Shown: piece by piece, positions 14,230 to 30,653 of the stretch
Numbering within the stretch: position 1 is the stretch's first letter
Layout of the letters: every line of letters starts with the position of its first letter
Notes under the pieces: model-generated
Databases searched by the model: none
What the model was told of the DNA's origin: nothing
The model's input: only the letters and a program-made list of their open reading frames with translations
NCBI GenBank assembly: GCA_902729315.2
Contig: LR746270.1
Location: 2,016,501-2,080,500 of the forward strand
Reading direction: 5' to 3'
Source of the DNA: Spirodela intermedia
Taxonomy: Eukaryota > Streptophyta > Magnoliopsida > Alismatales > Araceae
DNA length: 64,000 bases
Translations under genes and position numbers: made by a program

Positions 14230-14284
14230 TTTTTTTTTGTGTTCGTCCTAATTCTAGTGAGAATTAGGACTAACACAAAAAATG
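14230..14284. repeat. Inverted repeat (hairpin) at the truncation point of the copia fragment
   Basis: The arms TGTGTTCGTCCTAATTCT and AGAATTAGGACTAACACA pair with a single mismatch around a 4-base loop (AGTG). Flanking T and A runs extend the stem. It lies exactly where the copia pol sequence ends, so it may be a foldback formed at the break or a small MITE-like remnant. Confidence 0.7.
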
Positions 14285-14705
14285 GTGATTTGGTTTCAAG
14301 CCCGTTGGCCTTTCGTCTCTTCATCACCTGTTACACGTGACCGTGAGGCGTCAGACTTTTCAATCCAATCTATTAACCAGATGCCCGGATTTGGTGATTT
14401 GAGTCAAATGAGAAGGGTATTTTTATAATTATGCCACGACCGATTTGACCTTATCGCTTTGGTGGATCGAATTTAAAGACTATAAGTCAGAGATGTGATA
14501 TTTAGGAAAATGAGAGGGACATTGGTATAATTATACTTTCCTCTTCCCGCTTCTGGAGGTAAGGGCAGGTGAGGGAACAGGGGGATGGCACTTGGCACCT
14601 GCAAGCGCAAACGATCTCCACGAACTCTTCCGAGGGGGTTGGCTTCTGGTTGGTCTCGGCTCATCCGGCTTTGCGAGGGGGAAGTGGAGATCTCCGAGGT
14701 GAGAA

Positions 14706-17700
14706 ATGGCCGCGATGGGCGCCGATCTGTCGGCGGTTTTGCGGGATTTCCTGCGAGAGTCGGGTGGCTGCGCCATTATCGACGGAGGCCTCGCCACGGA
14801 GCTGGAAGCGAATGGCGCCGACCTTAACGATCCTCTGTGGAGCGCCAAGTGCCTCATCGCTTCTCCTGAGCTCATTCGAAAGGCAGGCAAAATGATCTCC
14901 TGTAGTTACTCTTGCTCTGTTTCACCCATCCCTATTGAAGAAGGAGCTTCTTCTGTCTTGCGACTTCCTGGAAATCTATTATCTGAAACGACAGGTCTAA
15001 TGCTATGTTAAAAGATGCTTTTTGAAGACTTTACATATCAGAATTTCGGCCTCATCCTTGGATATCGAGTTTCGTCGAGTCATCTTTGGTTTTTAATCAT
15101 TTAAATTGCTTTCCCTAATGTTCAATGATGACCTTTTGGGCGTCATTATGTCATTCGGAGTTTTGGATGGAATAATATACAACTTTTTCGGTAATTTCGA
15201 ATATTGATCTTGGGTCGTACGGCCTCGTCGTTTTCTGGAAATCATTCTTACGATAATATGAATAAAGCAAGCCTGCCGCAGCCCATGAAATGGATAGCAT
15301 GCAGACTGCGGAATGATCAGCAGCTGGGGCTGGGTTCTGAAAGCCCGGTGTGCTTCGTTGGGCTGAGCGAAGTCTGTTCCCAACATTATCGTCAATTCAT
15401 GTTGTGAAAACTCACTTGGGGAATTCAGGAATCAATCCTGCAGCTCATGGCTTAACCTCAGGTGATATCAGGACAGAGTCACACACTGAGGTGCTGCGAA
15501 ATTTGGTCAACAGTTATTTACACAGTGTTTGCAGCTTTTCTTCATGTATCAATTCATGAAGTTAAGCTTAATTTGTTCACCACATGGAAACCTTGGACCC
15601 CATGTTTTGTATGAAGTGCAATAAATCCTGAATGCAGCACGGGAACATGTCAAAGTGCTGTTGGTTGAGTGCTTTCTTTATTATGTGAAGCAAGATTTTT
15701 CCTGCCCAGTGTTTGTTAGCACTCAAGTCTCAACCTTTTCACTTCACGTGTTCTTCTTTTCTTACTTTTTTTTTTCTCTTGGTTGTGTAAATGAAGATAT
15801 AACTAGAAAATCCTGACAGATTGTAGGTCCTATTGATTCATGTCATGAAAAGTCTTTTTCGTGGCATAAAGTAGTATTGAATATGAAAGGTTACTCCAGT
15901 GGATTTTTTTATGAACGTAATGACCCCATGCTTTTCATGTTTTCGATGGCAGAAAGATTTGATTTCAAAAGTTCTGCCCATCAGAAATCTTGAGCTATTA
16001 GACCTCGTATTTCTTTGATTTAGCTAACAGCCTGTCTGGATTCTAAGCACTGATTGAGACATCGATGCAACATGCAGGAGATGGAAGAGTCTTCAAGAAA
16101 AGCTAAGCAAGATGCTGTCTATTTTGAAATCTTATTGAGTCAGTGGTGCACTACATTTTATAAGTCTCCCTCACCTTGACATAAGCCATTTTATAAGTCT
16201 TCGATGTAATCTCAAAGGTCTCTACTTCCCAAGCATTCCATTAGGTACTGTCTAGGTTACTTTAATCTATTATCGATTTTCTTCCCAAGATGCTAGCTCT
16301 ACTCTTTACATCTCCTAAAATTTTGCTCAATAAAATCTCTTGTTAAAATCTGCTGATAAGCCTTCAAAAAGTTTGGGAGCATTCAAATGAGCTTTCAAGG
16401 GCTCATTTGGACATTGAAAAGAAGATGTGTCCACTTTTCAGTTGTTAAGGGTGAGTTTCTAGATCTTGGACTTCGGGTTTTAAAAAATTATTAAATAATC
16501 TTGGTGAGTGATGTTTTTAAGCTGAAAGAGGGAAATTATCTGTGCTGAAAAAGCCCTCGAACAATTAGGAAAAACCTAAGCGTCAAGTTTTTTCTTTATT
16601 TCTGAAACTACAGTCTTTAAGATAATCAAACCTCAAGGGTGTTAAGTGTTGATCCTTGGGTTCAATGGATGTAATGAGTGTTGAACTTTCAAGGTTTCAG
16701 GACTTAGATTGCATGTGCACTCTGTAGCACGCTGTAGGTGTCAACCTTTGAATCATAGGTGTTGCCCCTCTAGATTTTAATGTCTACTGTCTACAGACAT
16801 GGACCCTTAACATTCAAGTATCAATCGATGTGTATATAGGTTCCTATTTTCAATAGGTCTCATTCTTAGTGCCAAAGAGTGTCAACTCCTGTGTACTCTA
16901 CTCTCTGTTTTGCCATAGGTATCGACTCCTGAGTTTCAAATATTAACGGTTTTAAATATTAACGTTTATGAACTGTTCTCAATATTTTGTCCCATTTCTT
17001 CATATCCCACATATTTTCAGTAATTTGACAGGAATTTCGAGGAGAAATATTTTTTGCCTACCAGAATGGTTTAGATGCACTATTCTCCTGCCTGGAGTGA
17101 GATCTCTGCTCTCATTTGTGATCTAATCCCTTTTCCCCAAATTTGTGCCTTCTGCCAAATCTTTTTTCCTCCAAGTATCACCAGTTATTTTGACTAGAGA
17201 CTAGTTATTTACCCTTTGTTAGTTATGCCATCTTGTGAGAGACTTGTGATTTTCCAATTGTTTGAAATAATTCTTGGCTTCTCTTCATACTGGTAGGTTC
17301 AACTTTCTCGCTTTAGAGATAATGTAGTCGTCTAAGTTGGAAGCAAAAGTTAGTATGGGAACATGCAGTGTGCACTAACGTGTTAGAGAAAACTGAAAAC
17401 ATGTCCTGTTAAAATGGATATCCACGCCTCTGTATTTTGCTCTAAAATTTTCATTTTATTGATCAGGCAAGCAAATGGTGCTCTTTTCTTTCTTAATATC
17501 TCATTAAAAATTCTGGATATTTTATTCTTATGCTTTAACATTTTATGTATTCATTCCTTTTCTTGTCAATAAGCATGGATTCAGTGGCATCATTTCCCTT
17601 TATCTTCAAGTAGTTACCGTATATATCCGTAATTCTCCTAAGTTTTATTCATAATCCTGCAGGTTCATTTAGACTACCTTGAAGCAGGTGCAGATATTCT

Positions 17701-20532
17701 GATCACAGCTTCATATCAGGTGCCATGTGCCTTTTCACATCGTATTCAACTGGTGGTGTTACATCTTCAACACTCTTTGACCATTGGTTTCGTGTTAAAC
17801 AGGCTACCATCCAGGGTTTTCAGTCGAAAGGGTTCTCTATAGAACAAAGTGAGGCTTTATTGAGGAAAAGTGTCACAGTTGCGTGTGAAGCGCGAGAGAT
17901 CTTTTACAAGAAGTATACCAGCTCTTCGTGTAATTCTAGTTCAACCGCAGTACCTTTCAAGAAACGCCCGATACTAATTGCAGCATCAATTGGAAGCTAT
18001 GGGGCATATTTGGCAGATGGTTCAGAATACAGGTTATATTATGCGGAATTCTTTTTTTCTCTGAAGCAAGCTCAGTATCTGTCATGGTTCTTTTCAACCT
18101 TTTTTCATTGTTAAGTATTTCTTGTAGCGGGGAATATGGCGATGCTATCACCTTAAAATCGCTAAAAGATTTTCACGGACGAAGGGTGCAGATCCTCGCA
18201 GAATCTGGGGCTGATCTGCTTGCCTTTGAAACAATTCCAAATAAGCTTGAATGCCAGGTATGTGATTCTGATTCTGATAAGGAAATTGGATTATCTTAAG
18301 ACAACCCATGGGAAATGACCTTATGTAGGGTTGATTGGTGAAACCAGGTGCATAGACCTACGAATAATGATAATTCATTAAAGATGCTTTTGTCGCTGTT
18401 TTTTTTTCCTTTTTTGCTATCAATCACATAAAAAGGTTAAAAAATGTCAACATTATTGGATGGTGACCGTTTTCCTCAACATCCCTGGCATGTATCATGT
18501 CCACGTACATTTGAATAGGACTCTTATCTTGATGAACTCGCAAAGAATAGATGTGCTAAAACTTGAAGATCATGGGCTACCCGGCAAACACAAATGCAAA
18601 TACAAAGTCCAGGTTACGGGTAGAAATGAATGGGGCCAGAAAGAACCCTGGACTGTTTTTTTCAGTCTTGGACTATAATTTTCCGTCTGATGTCCCATAT
18701 TGGTATAGGCATGGATACCACTAAGATGCACGAGTACTGAACTTTCTGGATCTTTCAGGTCCCCAGTTGGTGAATATCCGTCAAGCCGAACGCATGTGAT
18801 AATTGGAACTAGTAGAACTACAACATTTTCATTCAATATTGCTCCAAAATTGTTAAACCGATAGTGGTTTGATGAACGCATTTTCATCTTGATGAACGCA
18901 TGTGATATCCGTCAAACTATCCGGTTTGATGAGAGATTAGCACTAACACCATGCAGGCGTATGCTGAACTTCTGGAGGAAAACGACATCAGAATTCCAGC
19001 CTGGTTCGCTTTTAATTCAAAGGATGGAATCAATGTGGTTAGTGGAGATTCAATACCTGAGTGTATATCCATTGCTGAGCAATGCACGAAGGTTGTTGCT
19101 GTTGGAATCAACTGCACCCCTCCTCGATTTATTCATGGGTTGCTTCTCTCCATTCAGAAGGTGTACCTTGTATTCTCCCCATATTCTTTGATATCATCTT
19201 ACATTCTTTGGGTACAGTTCCCGATTTTATGATCGTTCGACTTATAGCCTAGTTTTTTCAGGACACGACCATTTTCATCTTATCGTGAGCACCATTTTGC
19301 TGCCGTACTCATAAGTGTGATTACTCATTAAATTTATATGTTTCAATGTTACTTTGTCCCTTTTGTAGAATTTACCGCGAAATATGAAGGTTTTGGAATA
19401 GAATGTAACCCTCTTCTGGGGCATCATCATCTGAACCACTTATGTTCATTTGTTTCTGATATCATTTGAGTGCGACTTTAGATTGGGCATAATTCATAAT
19501 AAGAAAAGATTCCATATATTATGGTCCCTGATCCCGGTAATATACGTTTCTGGATGACGGTTCATGATTCCATCATTCAAGCCAGAATTAGACTGGCTCA
19601 GTTCCTCTGTGACCCATGAGCAGGGCTTGTGGGAACTTCAGTTCTTGAAGGTGTAAACGGTGTTATGGAAGCTGGAAGTTTGCACTAACCACCCACTCCC
19701 ACATTCTTTTTCCTTGATGGGTTGGTCCAACCGAGGGTATTAACTTCAAGATTTCATGTCTGGGTCCGTTTCCAAGCAGTTCTCAGTTCTAGGCGAAATG
19801 CAATGGGAAGCAACCCCACCCCCCCTCTGATTCATTCCTTTGAGCGGTAGATTGGCACGTCATCAAGAAATTTCAAGTTCTCATCTTTGAGGAAAGAAAG
19901 TAGATGCGGGTATTGGGAATATTTCTTGTAGTTAATCATCTGACCGTTCATCTCTGACTGAAGATTCCAGACTTATCAAAGAACACAATCTTCATCAAAA
20001 CTGGAAGACTTGAATCCTAGATGTGCAGATGGAATAAAAAGCATCTGCCTTGGATTCCTCAGATAATCATATTTTATGGTGTTTTACTTATTAATTTCAG
20101 CTGATCTGGCTTGTTTTGAAAGGCACTGTCAAGCTTTCTCAACCGCTGATTTCGCAGGTGACAACAAAACCCATATTAATATATCCAAACAGTGGGGAGA
20201 CATACGATCCGGATGCAAAGGAGTGGGTGGTGAGTACGACTTAGATAAGAATCATCTGAGCATCTATGGCCCTCACCCTCTTGTGATGGCTGTTGTTCTT
20301 GAAGTTTTCTCGTTCTCCTCTCCCTCTCCCAGCTTCGAAACCTTGGCTGAGATCAAGTTCATCATCCACAGACTCTAATCTGCAGGAGACTTCGGGCGAA
20401 TCGGACGAGGATTTTGTTTCCCACGTGATGAAGTGGTGTGAAGATGGGGCCTGTCTAATAGGAGGCTGCTGCAGGACCACCCCTAACACCATCAGAGCCA
20501 TATCCAGAGCTCTGGGTAGGCATGGCGTTTGA
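14706..20532 (+). CDS. HMT: Homocysteine S-methyltransferase (7 exons)
   Basis: Exons: 14706-14882, 17663-17719, 17803-18032, 18128-18257, 18957-19160, 20158-20229, 20386-20532; phases agree and give 338 residues, normal for plant HMTs. The enzyme transfers a methyl group from S-methylmethionine (or S-adenosylmethionine) to homocysteine, making methionine in the cytosolic S-methylmethionine cycle. Visible family signatures are [11 protein letters not shown] near the N-terminus, [23 protein letters not shown] and FETIPNKLE. The zinc ligands are Cys251 (GINCTPP) and the Cys pair 318-319 (IGGCCRTTP). The ATG at 14706 follows a GC-rich leader. Intron 1 (2.8 kb) has an apparent GC donor (AAG|GCAGGC) with a normal AG acceptor, since the conserved RK|VHLDY junction leaves no GT option. 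The other introns are GT-AG. Which HMT paralogue it is (HMT1, 2 or 3) was not resolved. Confidence 0.93.
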
Positions 20533-21699
20533 CGAGCACCTGTGCTTTCGTTTCTGATAAACGAATCCTGATCAACCTGAGATGTGCACTCTAATCAGTG
20601 CGATGATGATTTTGTATTGTGACACTGTTCTGCATGCTGTTGTCCGTAATTTGTGTGGATATTTGAATGCATCATCCCAAATTGGCGAAAACTACTATTT
20701 TAATATGATTATAATTATTATGGAGGTTTTAAACAGATTTCACTAGCAGATATTGGGCATTTCTCATTTATTAGAGAGGAAAAAGAAGGGTCTAAATTAT
20801 GAAACATGCACTTTGACTAGGGGCGGCTAATGGGTACGACCTTGGATCAGATGTGACACTCCTTACAGATACAAGATTCTAGGATCAGAAATGGCATGAG
20901 GCTGCGTAGTGAACCAATTGGGTATATCCGGTGATGGCATGGTGATGCATGTTGTTATAGCAAGACATTGTGTCTGCACAGCACGGCATGTGTGAGGTGC
21001 ACAAGGTTCGCATCCATGGTTCTGGTGGACAACTCCAGTATAGAAACAGGTCTAAGAGAGCATCCAATGAACTTTGGAAGCCACTAGCACAAGGTTGACA
21101 GAAGATCAACACAATGTGGCAGAAGATGACATAAGCAACACACATATGGAGGCATGCAGCATCGAGTAACATAGTAAGACATGAGACAACATGGATACAT
21201 ACAGTAGTCATAGAACAAGGTTAATAGGCAACATAGTTTTCATTATTGGTAGGCTTCAACTTGGAAACTTATATTGTTAAGCCAATCTCCTCAAGAATTA
21301 GTTACACTGCATCTCGAAATGGTGGCTAAACATCTTGCCCCATGTCCCATGGTGCCAAAATGTTCCATCAAGTGTGAGGGACATTAATCCTAGAGGTGTA
21401 AAACGGGAAAAGCTATAAAGGGTTCTTCATTATAAAAGGAGGAGGCCTTCAACCTCAAAGAGCAAGCTAGCCTCCTCTAATCAAGTGTACTTCTACATGA
21501 GAAGGGTGCAGTGCTCTTTTGAGTAAGAGAAACTTCTGAAAATGTGAAGGCTGCTTGGTTTTGATGATTACAACCAAAGTTGTCACATGGTAGAGCAAAC
21601 AACATAAGCTAGGCTAATCATCGCATGAAAATTTAGAGCACAAGGAAGAAGATGGTAGGTGAGAGTGGAATGCACAGGTAGACAATCACTTGCTTGGAA
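20533..21699. other. Intergenic, possible retrotransposon LTR/leader
   Basis: After the HMT stop there is a putative 3' UTR, then moderately complex DNA. A TATA-like TATAAAAGGAGG near 21437-21449, upstream of gypsy gag-like sequence, suggests that 21200-21650 may be part of an LTR or untranslated leader. The LTR ends were not located. Confidence 0.35.
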
Positions 21700-22560
21700 A
21701 AGCAGATCACTCTAGATGTTAGCTTTGTAGAGGCTATGGAAACCTCCATCCAAATCGAGGAATGGTTGGAAGATGTGCAAGTGACTGTGAATCAGATAGT
21801 CACCGATACCCACAGATCCATGGGCAATAACATAGATGGGAATCAGTATGATACAAGCAAATATCTTTAAGCCGAAGCCATTGTTCATTAGTGTGTGCAA
21901 CATCTGAGAAATAAAGAATTTTCTATTGGACCCCGACCTTTACTTTCAGGTGGTGCACATCCCATAATCAGATAGAATAATGCTTGCAAACATGTACCTC
22001 CCTTACGATGCAAAGCTTTGGTGGAGGACGCAGATGGAAGGTTAGGCCTGATCTCTCATCTATAAAGAGACAAACATCATCTCTTTTATTCAGTGAAAAT
22101 GAATACAAACACGAAAGATATGGAGGAGAAGATTACGGAACGCAATCGATTTATTTGGTTCAGAGAATCCTCCTATATTCAGTCATACAAGCCATTTTTT
22201 CTTCTTTCAAAGAGAGAATGTTCTCACATGCACATGACAAGAGGTGGTGGAAGCCCTTTCCTTATGGATCTGCATATTTGTCGTAGACCCAACCTCATCA
22301 TTCTCTGCGTACCTCCAGCACCATTAACATGTGCGAATGGTTCGAGAAGGATCTGAAGGATCAGCTCCTCACAATGAACAATGTGTGGATATTGTAGGAG
22401 GCACGTCAATGGGTGCACCAGAGTGTGAAAAAATTTACTTCACTACTCTGAGACATTAAAAAGATGTACGACAAGGAATCTATTCAGCTGCATAAGTCTT
22501 CAAAATTTGGGTGTAAGCTGAGCTGCAATGCTAAAGAAGAGAAAGATGTACAATCAACCA
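21700..22560 (+). mobile_element. Decayed Ty3/gypsy gag remnant
   Basis: Plus-strand reading gives a gag-like pattern broken by stops. There is an N-terminal region near 21715-21860, then MYLPYDAKLWWRTQMEG at about 21990-22040, which resembles the gypsy gag 'DAKLWWRTRM' motif. After roughly 300 bp of unrelated sequence comes FEKDLKDQLL at about 22343 and DIKKMYDKES near 22450, both gag-like. At least two in-frame stops lie in the last part. No protease or reverse transcriptase follows, so this is an old inactive fragment. Confidence 0.6.
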
Positions 22561-24769
22561 TGATGATTAGCAGCGCCCATGTTGATTATAAGATCACCAG
22601 CACAAACAAAACCCAAAATAGGAACTAGGTGTCCAGATAGCCACAAACAAAGTGACCTAGGTGGTTCGCAGCCATAGTGGAGCTAGGGCAGCTACCACAA
22701 AGGTGAGGGCACAAGATAGCATCGGCAGCTTGGCAAAAATAGCCTACCAAGGTGGGGTTTTCTCATTTGCGTAAGTCCCCACCATGCAGAAGATTGCCTT
22801 TCCCATGCGAGTAGGGGTTCTCTGAGCACCATAGTGGCACACAAGGCACCATCCAAGAACAACAACTCAATATTGAAGCCCTTGCAATTATTGAGGCATG
22901 GTGTAGCCACCTTTGTTGAAAGACAAGAAAACTTAGGCTCAGCCTCTTAGAAAGTGAGAAGTAATAGTTGTTGAAAGATCAAATTTATTAATATTGGGGA
23001 AACTCAAAACTTTATCTTTGAGAAAGAATTGTGGTACTAAGTCTTGGCCTTGTTATGAAGAGAATCAAATCAAAACTGTCAACTCACTGGCACATACCTT
23101 TATAGTGACGTGCATTCCAATATAAGAGTCTAACATGAGAGAATGCAATAGACATTATGGCACTATTGATAAACAATATCAAAATCATTCAAAGTATGGA
23201 TTTTCATGTATGATCATAATTTAGTGTCTTCTCCAATTGCATGGTGTCTTTGCAAGAGGACTAAGACTATGTCTTTCACAAGAATGAGGGAAACTATATA
23301 AGAACTAAAAATGTTATTCACCTTATAGCTTTGAGACGGCCTATGGCTGTCACTGTTTAATAAACAATCTAGTAATTCACAATACACACATAATGGTGTT
23401 GTGTTATAACACATTACTTTTATATGATAAATAACACATTTAGTAAATTTGGTACATTGGTTCATGCAAAATTATATAATTCAATGAGAAATAAATTAAA
23501 TCATATTTTAGACAAGTTACATGAAATACATGCTTAGTACATATTCTCAATATTCCTTGATTATATGTTAATATGCTTTACTTGACATTTTTTACCTTTA
23601 AATATGTTATTATTAGGACCAAAAATAGATTTTTAATATTTGAAATTATTTTTTAATAAAAATATTTTTCTCTAATTTTTGGTGACGTTATAGAATGTTT
23701 GTGTTGATTTATAGCAGCAGTAGGAGGAGCATGTTAAAGAAGCCCATTAAGGAATAACTAATTGAATTAAAATGATGTGAGAAATGCACAACAATGGGCC
23801 GAAATGACTGGAAACATTTGAAAATGGTCGAAAAGTAGACAAAGAAATAGAAGTTGATTATCACTAAAAATCAAATGTTTGTTTAGTAAGTTGATTCCTC
23901 ACTTCTTGTAATGGGTTCTAGATCTAATGAAAGTATAAAAGTTTCAATTTAGAGTAAAAAGGATGCTCTTTTCTTCCTTTTCACACTAGGTGATAGATGA
24001 TGGTGTTCTATTGGTTTTTCAACAATTCTTGTGCTAGTCTAGATAAAAATCTGATTTCTACTTCATTCTAAATTCATTTCTTCAATTTATTTAGATGATA
24101 GGTGAATGAATCAAAGAAATAATTGATTTCTCGGATTTTTATTTAGAATTTAGCCCAAATTCGTCGTCCACTTGTCCCTAGTGTCAAAGGAGGAAAATTT
24201 TGATTTTGAACTATTTTCTGTATGATTTATTGAATTTTTTGAGTTCTTATTAGCATTAATTTGATTTAAAAAATAGATTCATGCAACAAAAATCAATTGA
24301 CAAATTGACTCCCCGGTGTTGAGTGGAGAGCCCTCTTCTAGAGAGTGTGAAGCGCTCTCACTCAATCAAAAATAGGAGATAAAATCAGAAAATATTCAAG
24401 TGTGAGCAAAAGATTCTTCAAATCATGGGTTCCTCTCCCTCCCAATGATGAGAATAATACAAGTTATTGAACTTGTGTTGGAGGCAAGCTATTTACAGAT
24501 CTGACAACTAAAGGATGGAGGCCTAGGTAAAATTGACCACCTCCTCCAGTGTTGCTCAACCTAGAAGTCAACACAGCACCAGCTTACAACATGGCCATCA
24601 TTTCAGTCAAGATGACAACGAGAGATACTAAACAGTCAACTCACAAACCCAAAGGAGAGAAGAGAGAGATTGGGGGAGGGGATGGAGCCTTTTAAGTAAT
24701 ATCCTCTATTTTTAGAATATTTTTTTGACGACCTTCTTTGAGGAATTATTGTTTTTACTTTCTTTGGCA
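22561..24769. other. Intergenic, no supported gene
   Basis: No frame here shows a recognisable domain. The 3' part (23000-24700) is AT-rich. The segment 22600-22920 is less AT-rich and may continue the retroelement remnant upstream of it, but no motif was secure. Confidence 0.5.
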
Positions 24770-26438
24770 ACCAAATTCGGGACACGGGCCGATCGCGCGA
24801 ATCGGATTCCCTAATCGATTTCGATCCGATCCTGCCGCTCGATAGGGCGGCCTCCGAGGGATTCTCCCGCGCCCGGTTGCAGCCTCCTCGCTCCCCGTTG
24901 TGTTCGCCCTCTTCTCGTCTCTACTCCGACGGCTTCCTCTCGCTGGAGACGAGCGCCGCCTAGTGGAGAGGCGAGAGCCGCAATTTCTGGGCGCTGCCTC
25001 CACCTGCCACCTGTCTGGGAAGCTCCGCCAGCTCTGCGCCTTGGTTGGGTTCTCCTCTCCTCCGTTTCCTCTTATTCTTGCAGTTTTTATCTCCGATTGA
25101 TTTGAAACCGGGTTTCTGTTTTTTTGGCTTCTGTGCTTCATGAAGCCAACTGTTCCGTGGTTGTCTTCGATGCCTTGCTTCTCCCTGCGACGCCTGCGGC
25201 ATTTTGTGGGGGTCGATGTCGCCACCATGGGATTGGAGCATGATCAAGCGAGCGCTCCGCTGAAATCAGTTCCTTCCAGGGTTAAGTTTGTGTATTAGAG
25301 CCTTAGGAACTAGGGTTTATTATGTTCGTAGAAGATCCGATTCTTCAGGAGCTGTCTGTGATGGGATGCGTCAATTTGGATTCCCACAGAGTCCTTCCCC
25401 ATTCCTAGCTTTCAAATCGCCGCGGGTGATTCTTCGAGCGTTAAGTGTGGCATGGTAATGCGATCGACGTAGGTTGAGAAGTTTGCAGGCTTGGTCGATA
25501 ATGGAGCTATCTTTGAGAAATCTGCTTGGGATCGACGGACTAGGGTCGTTCAGGCTCCAGAACTCTCTGAACCAACCCTTCTTCAACTCGTACGAGCTCC
25601 ATCGATCTTGACTTGCCTGAGATTTTTTCTGCATCTATATCGAACCACCCCAAGTCGTTTAAAAAGCCCTAAAAATCTGTAGAAATTCGTGGAGCTTATT
25701 ATTCCCAACTCCTTGTAGATCCCAAAGCTTAAAAACGGACTAGCTTCACCAGCTCCGATCCTGCTTTCCCTCCATTTATGTGAAAACTGGACAGTTCTAG
25801 GCTTCCCCTATCCTATCGATCTTGGTTTTCTCATGCCTCTGGTCAGCAGCAAGAATTGACCTCCAGGAAGCTTAGAGTCAACTGCCTCGCTTTGTTGGGG
25901 GCTCTCAACAAGGACTTCCCTGTGACTGGCAAAACATTAAGTGATTTTCTACAAAGTAACCATTAAAAATTAAAGTTATGGAGAATAGGATTGAAGGATG
26001 GCAGAAAATCTGATGATAAACAAGCTAAAATAAGATTCCGAGAAAAAATTTGCACAAACAAAAACACTAAGCTCAATTAACACCGGTCGAAATGATGATG
26101 AACATGCTGGATGAATGCGAGAGCGTGGAGCCAATATGTACACAGGGGAAATTGCAATGAGTTCTCTTCGAGTGTTCTGGACGACAGTAAACTATGATTC
26201 TCTGAAGCCAATAGGTGGTCGTCAAATTTTTCACGATCATTTCTCCTTGGAGGGAACTTTTTCCTTTGGGTTGGATCAGAGAGTTTCCATTTATCAACAT
26301 TTTTTTTCCTAATCTATTAGTAAATTTATATTTGCACCGAAAAATGGGGCCAAATGTCGTAATATTTTCAGCTGAAGAAGCATTCTTACTGGATTTTGGA
26401 TTATCAACAGGTGATCCCCTGTTACTGGAGAACTTAGC
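24770..26438 (+). promoter_or_regulatory. GC-rich promoter/5' leader region, probably of the BUD32 gene
   Basis: 24770-25300 is an abrupt GC- and CpG-rich island in AT-rich surroundings, followed by pyrimidine-rich DNA. This is typical of a plant transcription start and a 5' UTR with an intron. Frames on both strands are low-complexity Arg/Ser/Pro and match nothing. An ATG in good context (GCCACCATGGG, about 25222-25232) opens only a short frame, which could be an upstream ORF. The next real coding exon on the plus strand is BUD32 exon 1 at 26439, so assignment to that gene is by inference. Confidence 0.4.
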
Positions 26439-29105
<2,667 letters not shown>

Positions 29106-29199
29106 AGTTGCACCAGCCCGCATCTCCGCTGCAGCTGGAGATGATACGCTCTGCACACTGTATCTCTCCAGCTCCCTGCATTAATGTACACCACTCAGG

Positions 29200-29231
<32 letters not shown>

Positions 29232-30615
29232 CTAACTCCACTCTCTAAAGCAGTCTCAAAGGAACACACTTGCCCATGTATTAAAATGCTATCAACTCAC
29301 AATTCATTGCCATTGCTTCAGCTGTACTCCAGTTCCTACAAAAAGCATTCGAGATTTCGTCAGAAAGTGTTGGTTGTGTTGAATGTCATAAGATTTGAAC
29401 CGTTTTAGTCATTCCCTTGTGGCGGCGAGATCTCCGACAGCCCAATCCGGTGGGAGGTGGCATTGGAGTTCTAGCCCACATTTGGAGCGAGAAAGAGAGT
29501 CGGTTGCCCCGAAATGCTGCGAATTGGGAGGAGGTCGATTATCCTGCATGTCGGAAGGGATAGAGGGAGATAGGAACGGAGGAGAGTAAGAGAGAGGGAG
29601 GGACAGTGAGAAAGAGAGATAGAGAGCCATGTGATCCACATGGCCTGCGAGCATGAATAACTACTCTGGGTCACAGCGCATTCATTCCGAGGGGATTTTA
29701 GCTCCTCCTCGTTCAATCCGCTTCACAGGGAGTGGCCTGCCGTCAGAGGCGACATGGGGACGCCTCCGCAGTTGCCGGTCTGGAGAGGGAGTGGATTTAA
29801 TGTAGATCATGGGCCGGCCCCTCGTTGTCAGTGACTCAAGAAAGTAGCTTCTTCTCTCACCTGATAATGCAAATGGGACGGACTCTGTCTCTCTCTCTCT
29901 TCTTTCTTCTCTCTACACGAAACAAGACCAGAGAGTCTGTCCACCGGGTTGATTTCATGGAACCTTCAGAAACAACGGCACCAGCGCACGCGGCACGCCG
30001 CAGCAGCGGTGGGGCGGCGCCGCCGAGCATGTGGCCACCACCTTGATGGGGGACCGCACGGCGCTCGCACGGCCGTCGACTTGACCACCAACCGCCACCC
30101 ACCGCCACCAGCGACGGCGCCGGCGGCGGCGTTTCACGGGGCCAGCAAGATGGAAGAACCCACATCAGTTGAATACACCGGCCTGCCCGAGACCAGCCCA
30201 CTCAGGCTGGGTTCTTTTCCGCTTTAGGGGATTGGGTCCCAGAATTAAGCCTGGAAAGGAAACTACGCCCGAGCCTCCCTTCATAGTTCCCTCTCCCTTT
30301 CTGCATATCTCAAGTGGTGCAACTCGTTTTCTCTGCTTCTGACCCTTTTGGGAGGAACAGCGGCTTGGTTTCCTGCAAGTACGCAAAGTGTTCAAAGACA
30401 AGCTGACGACCCTCGTGCTCTCTTTTTTCCCCCCCTTTCTTCTTCTCTCGCTCTCTCTCTCTCTCTCACTCACTCTCTCTGCCATTAATGCCAACTGAAA
30501 TCTCGGCTCCTCACCAACTGATCGTCAGTTGGGTTTCCTTACTCGAAGGGAATTCAGCGGTAGGTGCACGCGTACGCGACCTCTCCGCAAGCAAGATGTC
30601 CAGTTGCACCACCAG

Positions 30616-30619
<4 letters not shown>

Positions 30620-30649
<30 letters not shown>
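30620..30649. repeat. (GA)n microsatellite
   Basis: An uninterrupted GA run of about 30 bases in GC-rich intergenic DNA. Confidence 0.95.

Positions 30650-30653
<4 letters not shown>

Noticed and set aside
24755-25228. Minus-strand frame of 157 codons in the GC island
   Set aside because: Low-complexity Arg/Ser/Pro content, no motif; the island is better read as a promoter and 5' leader.
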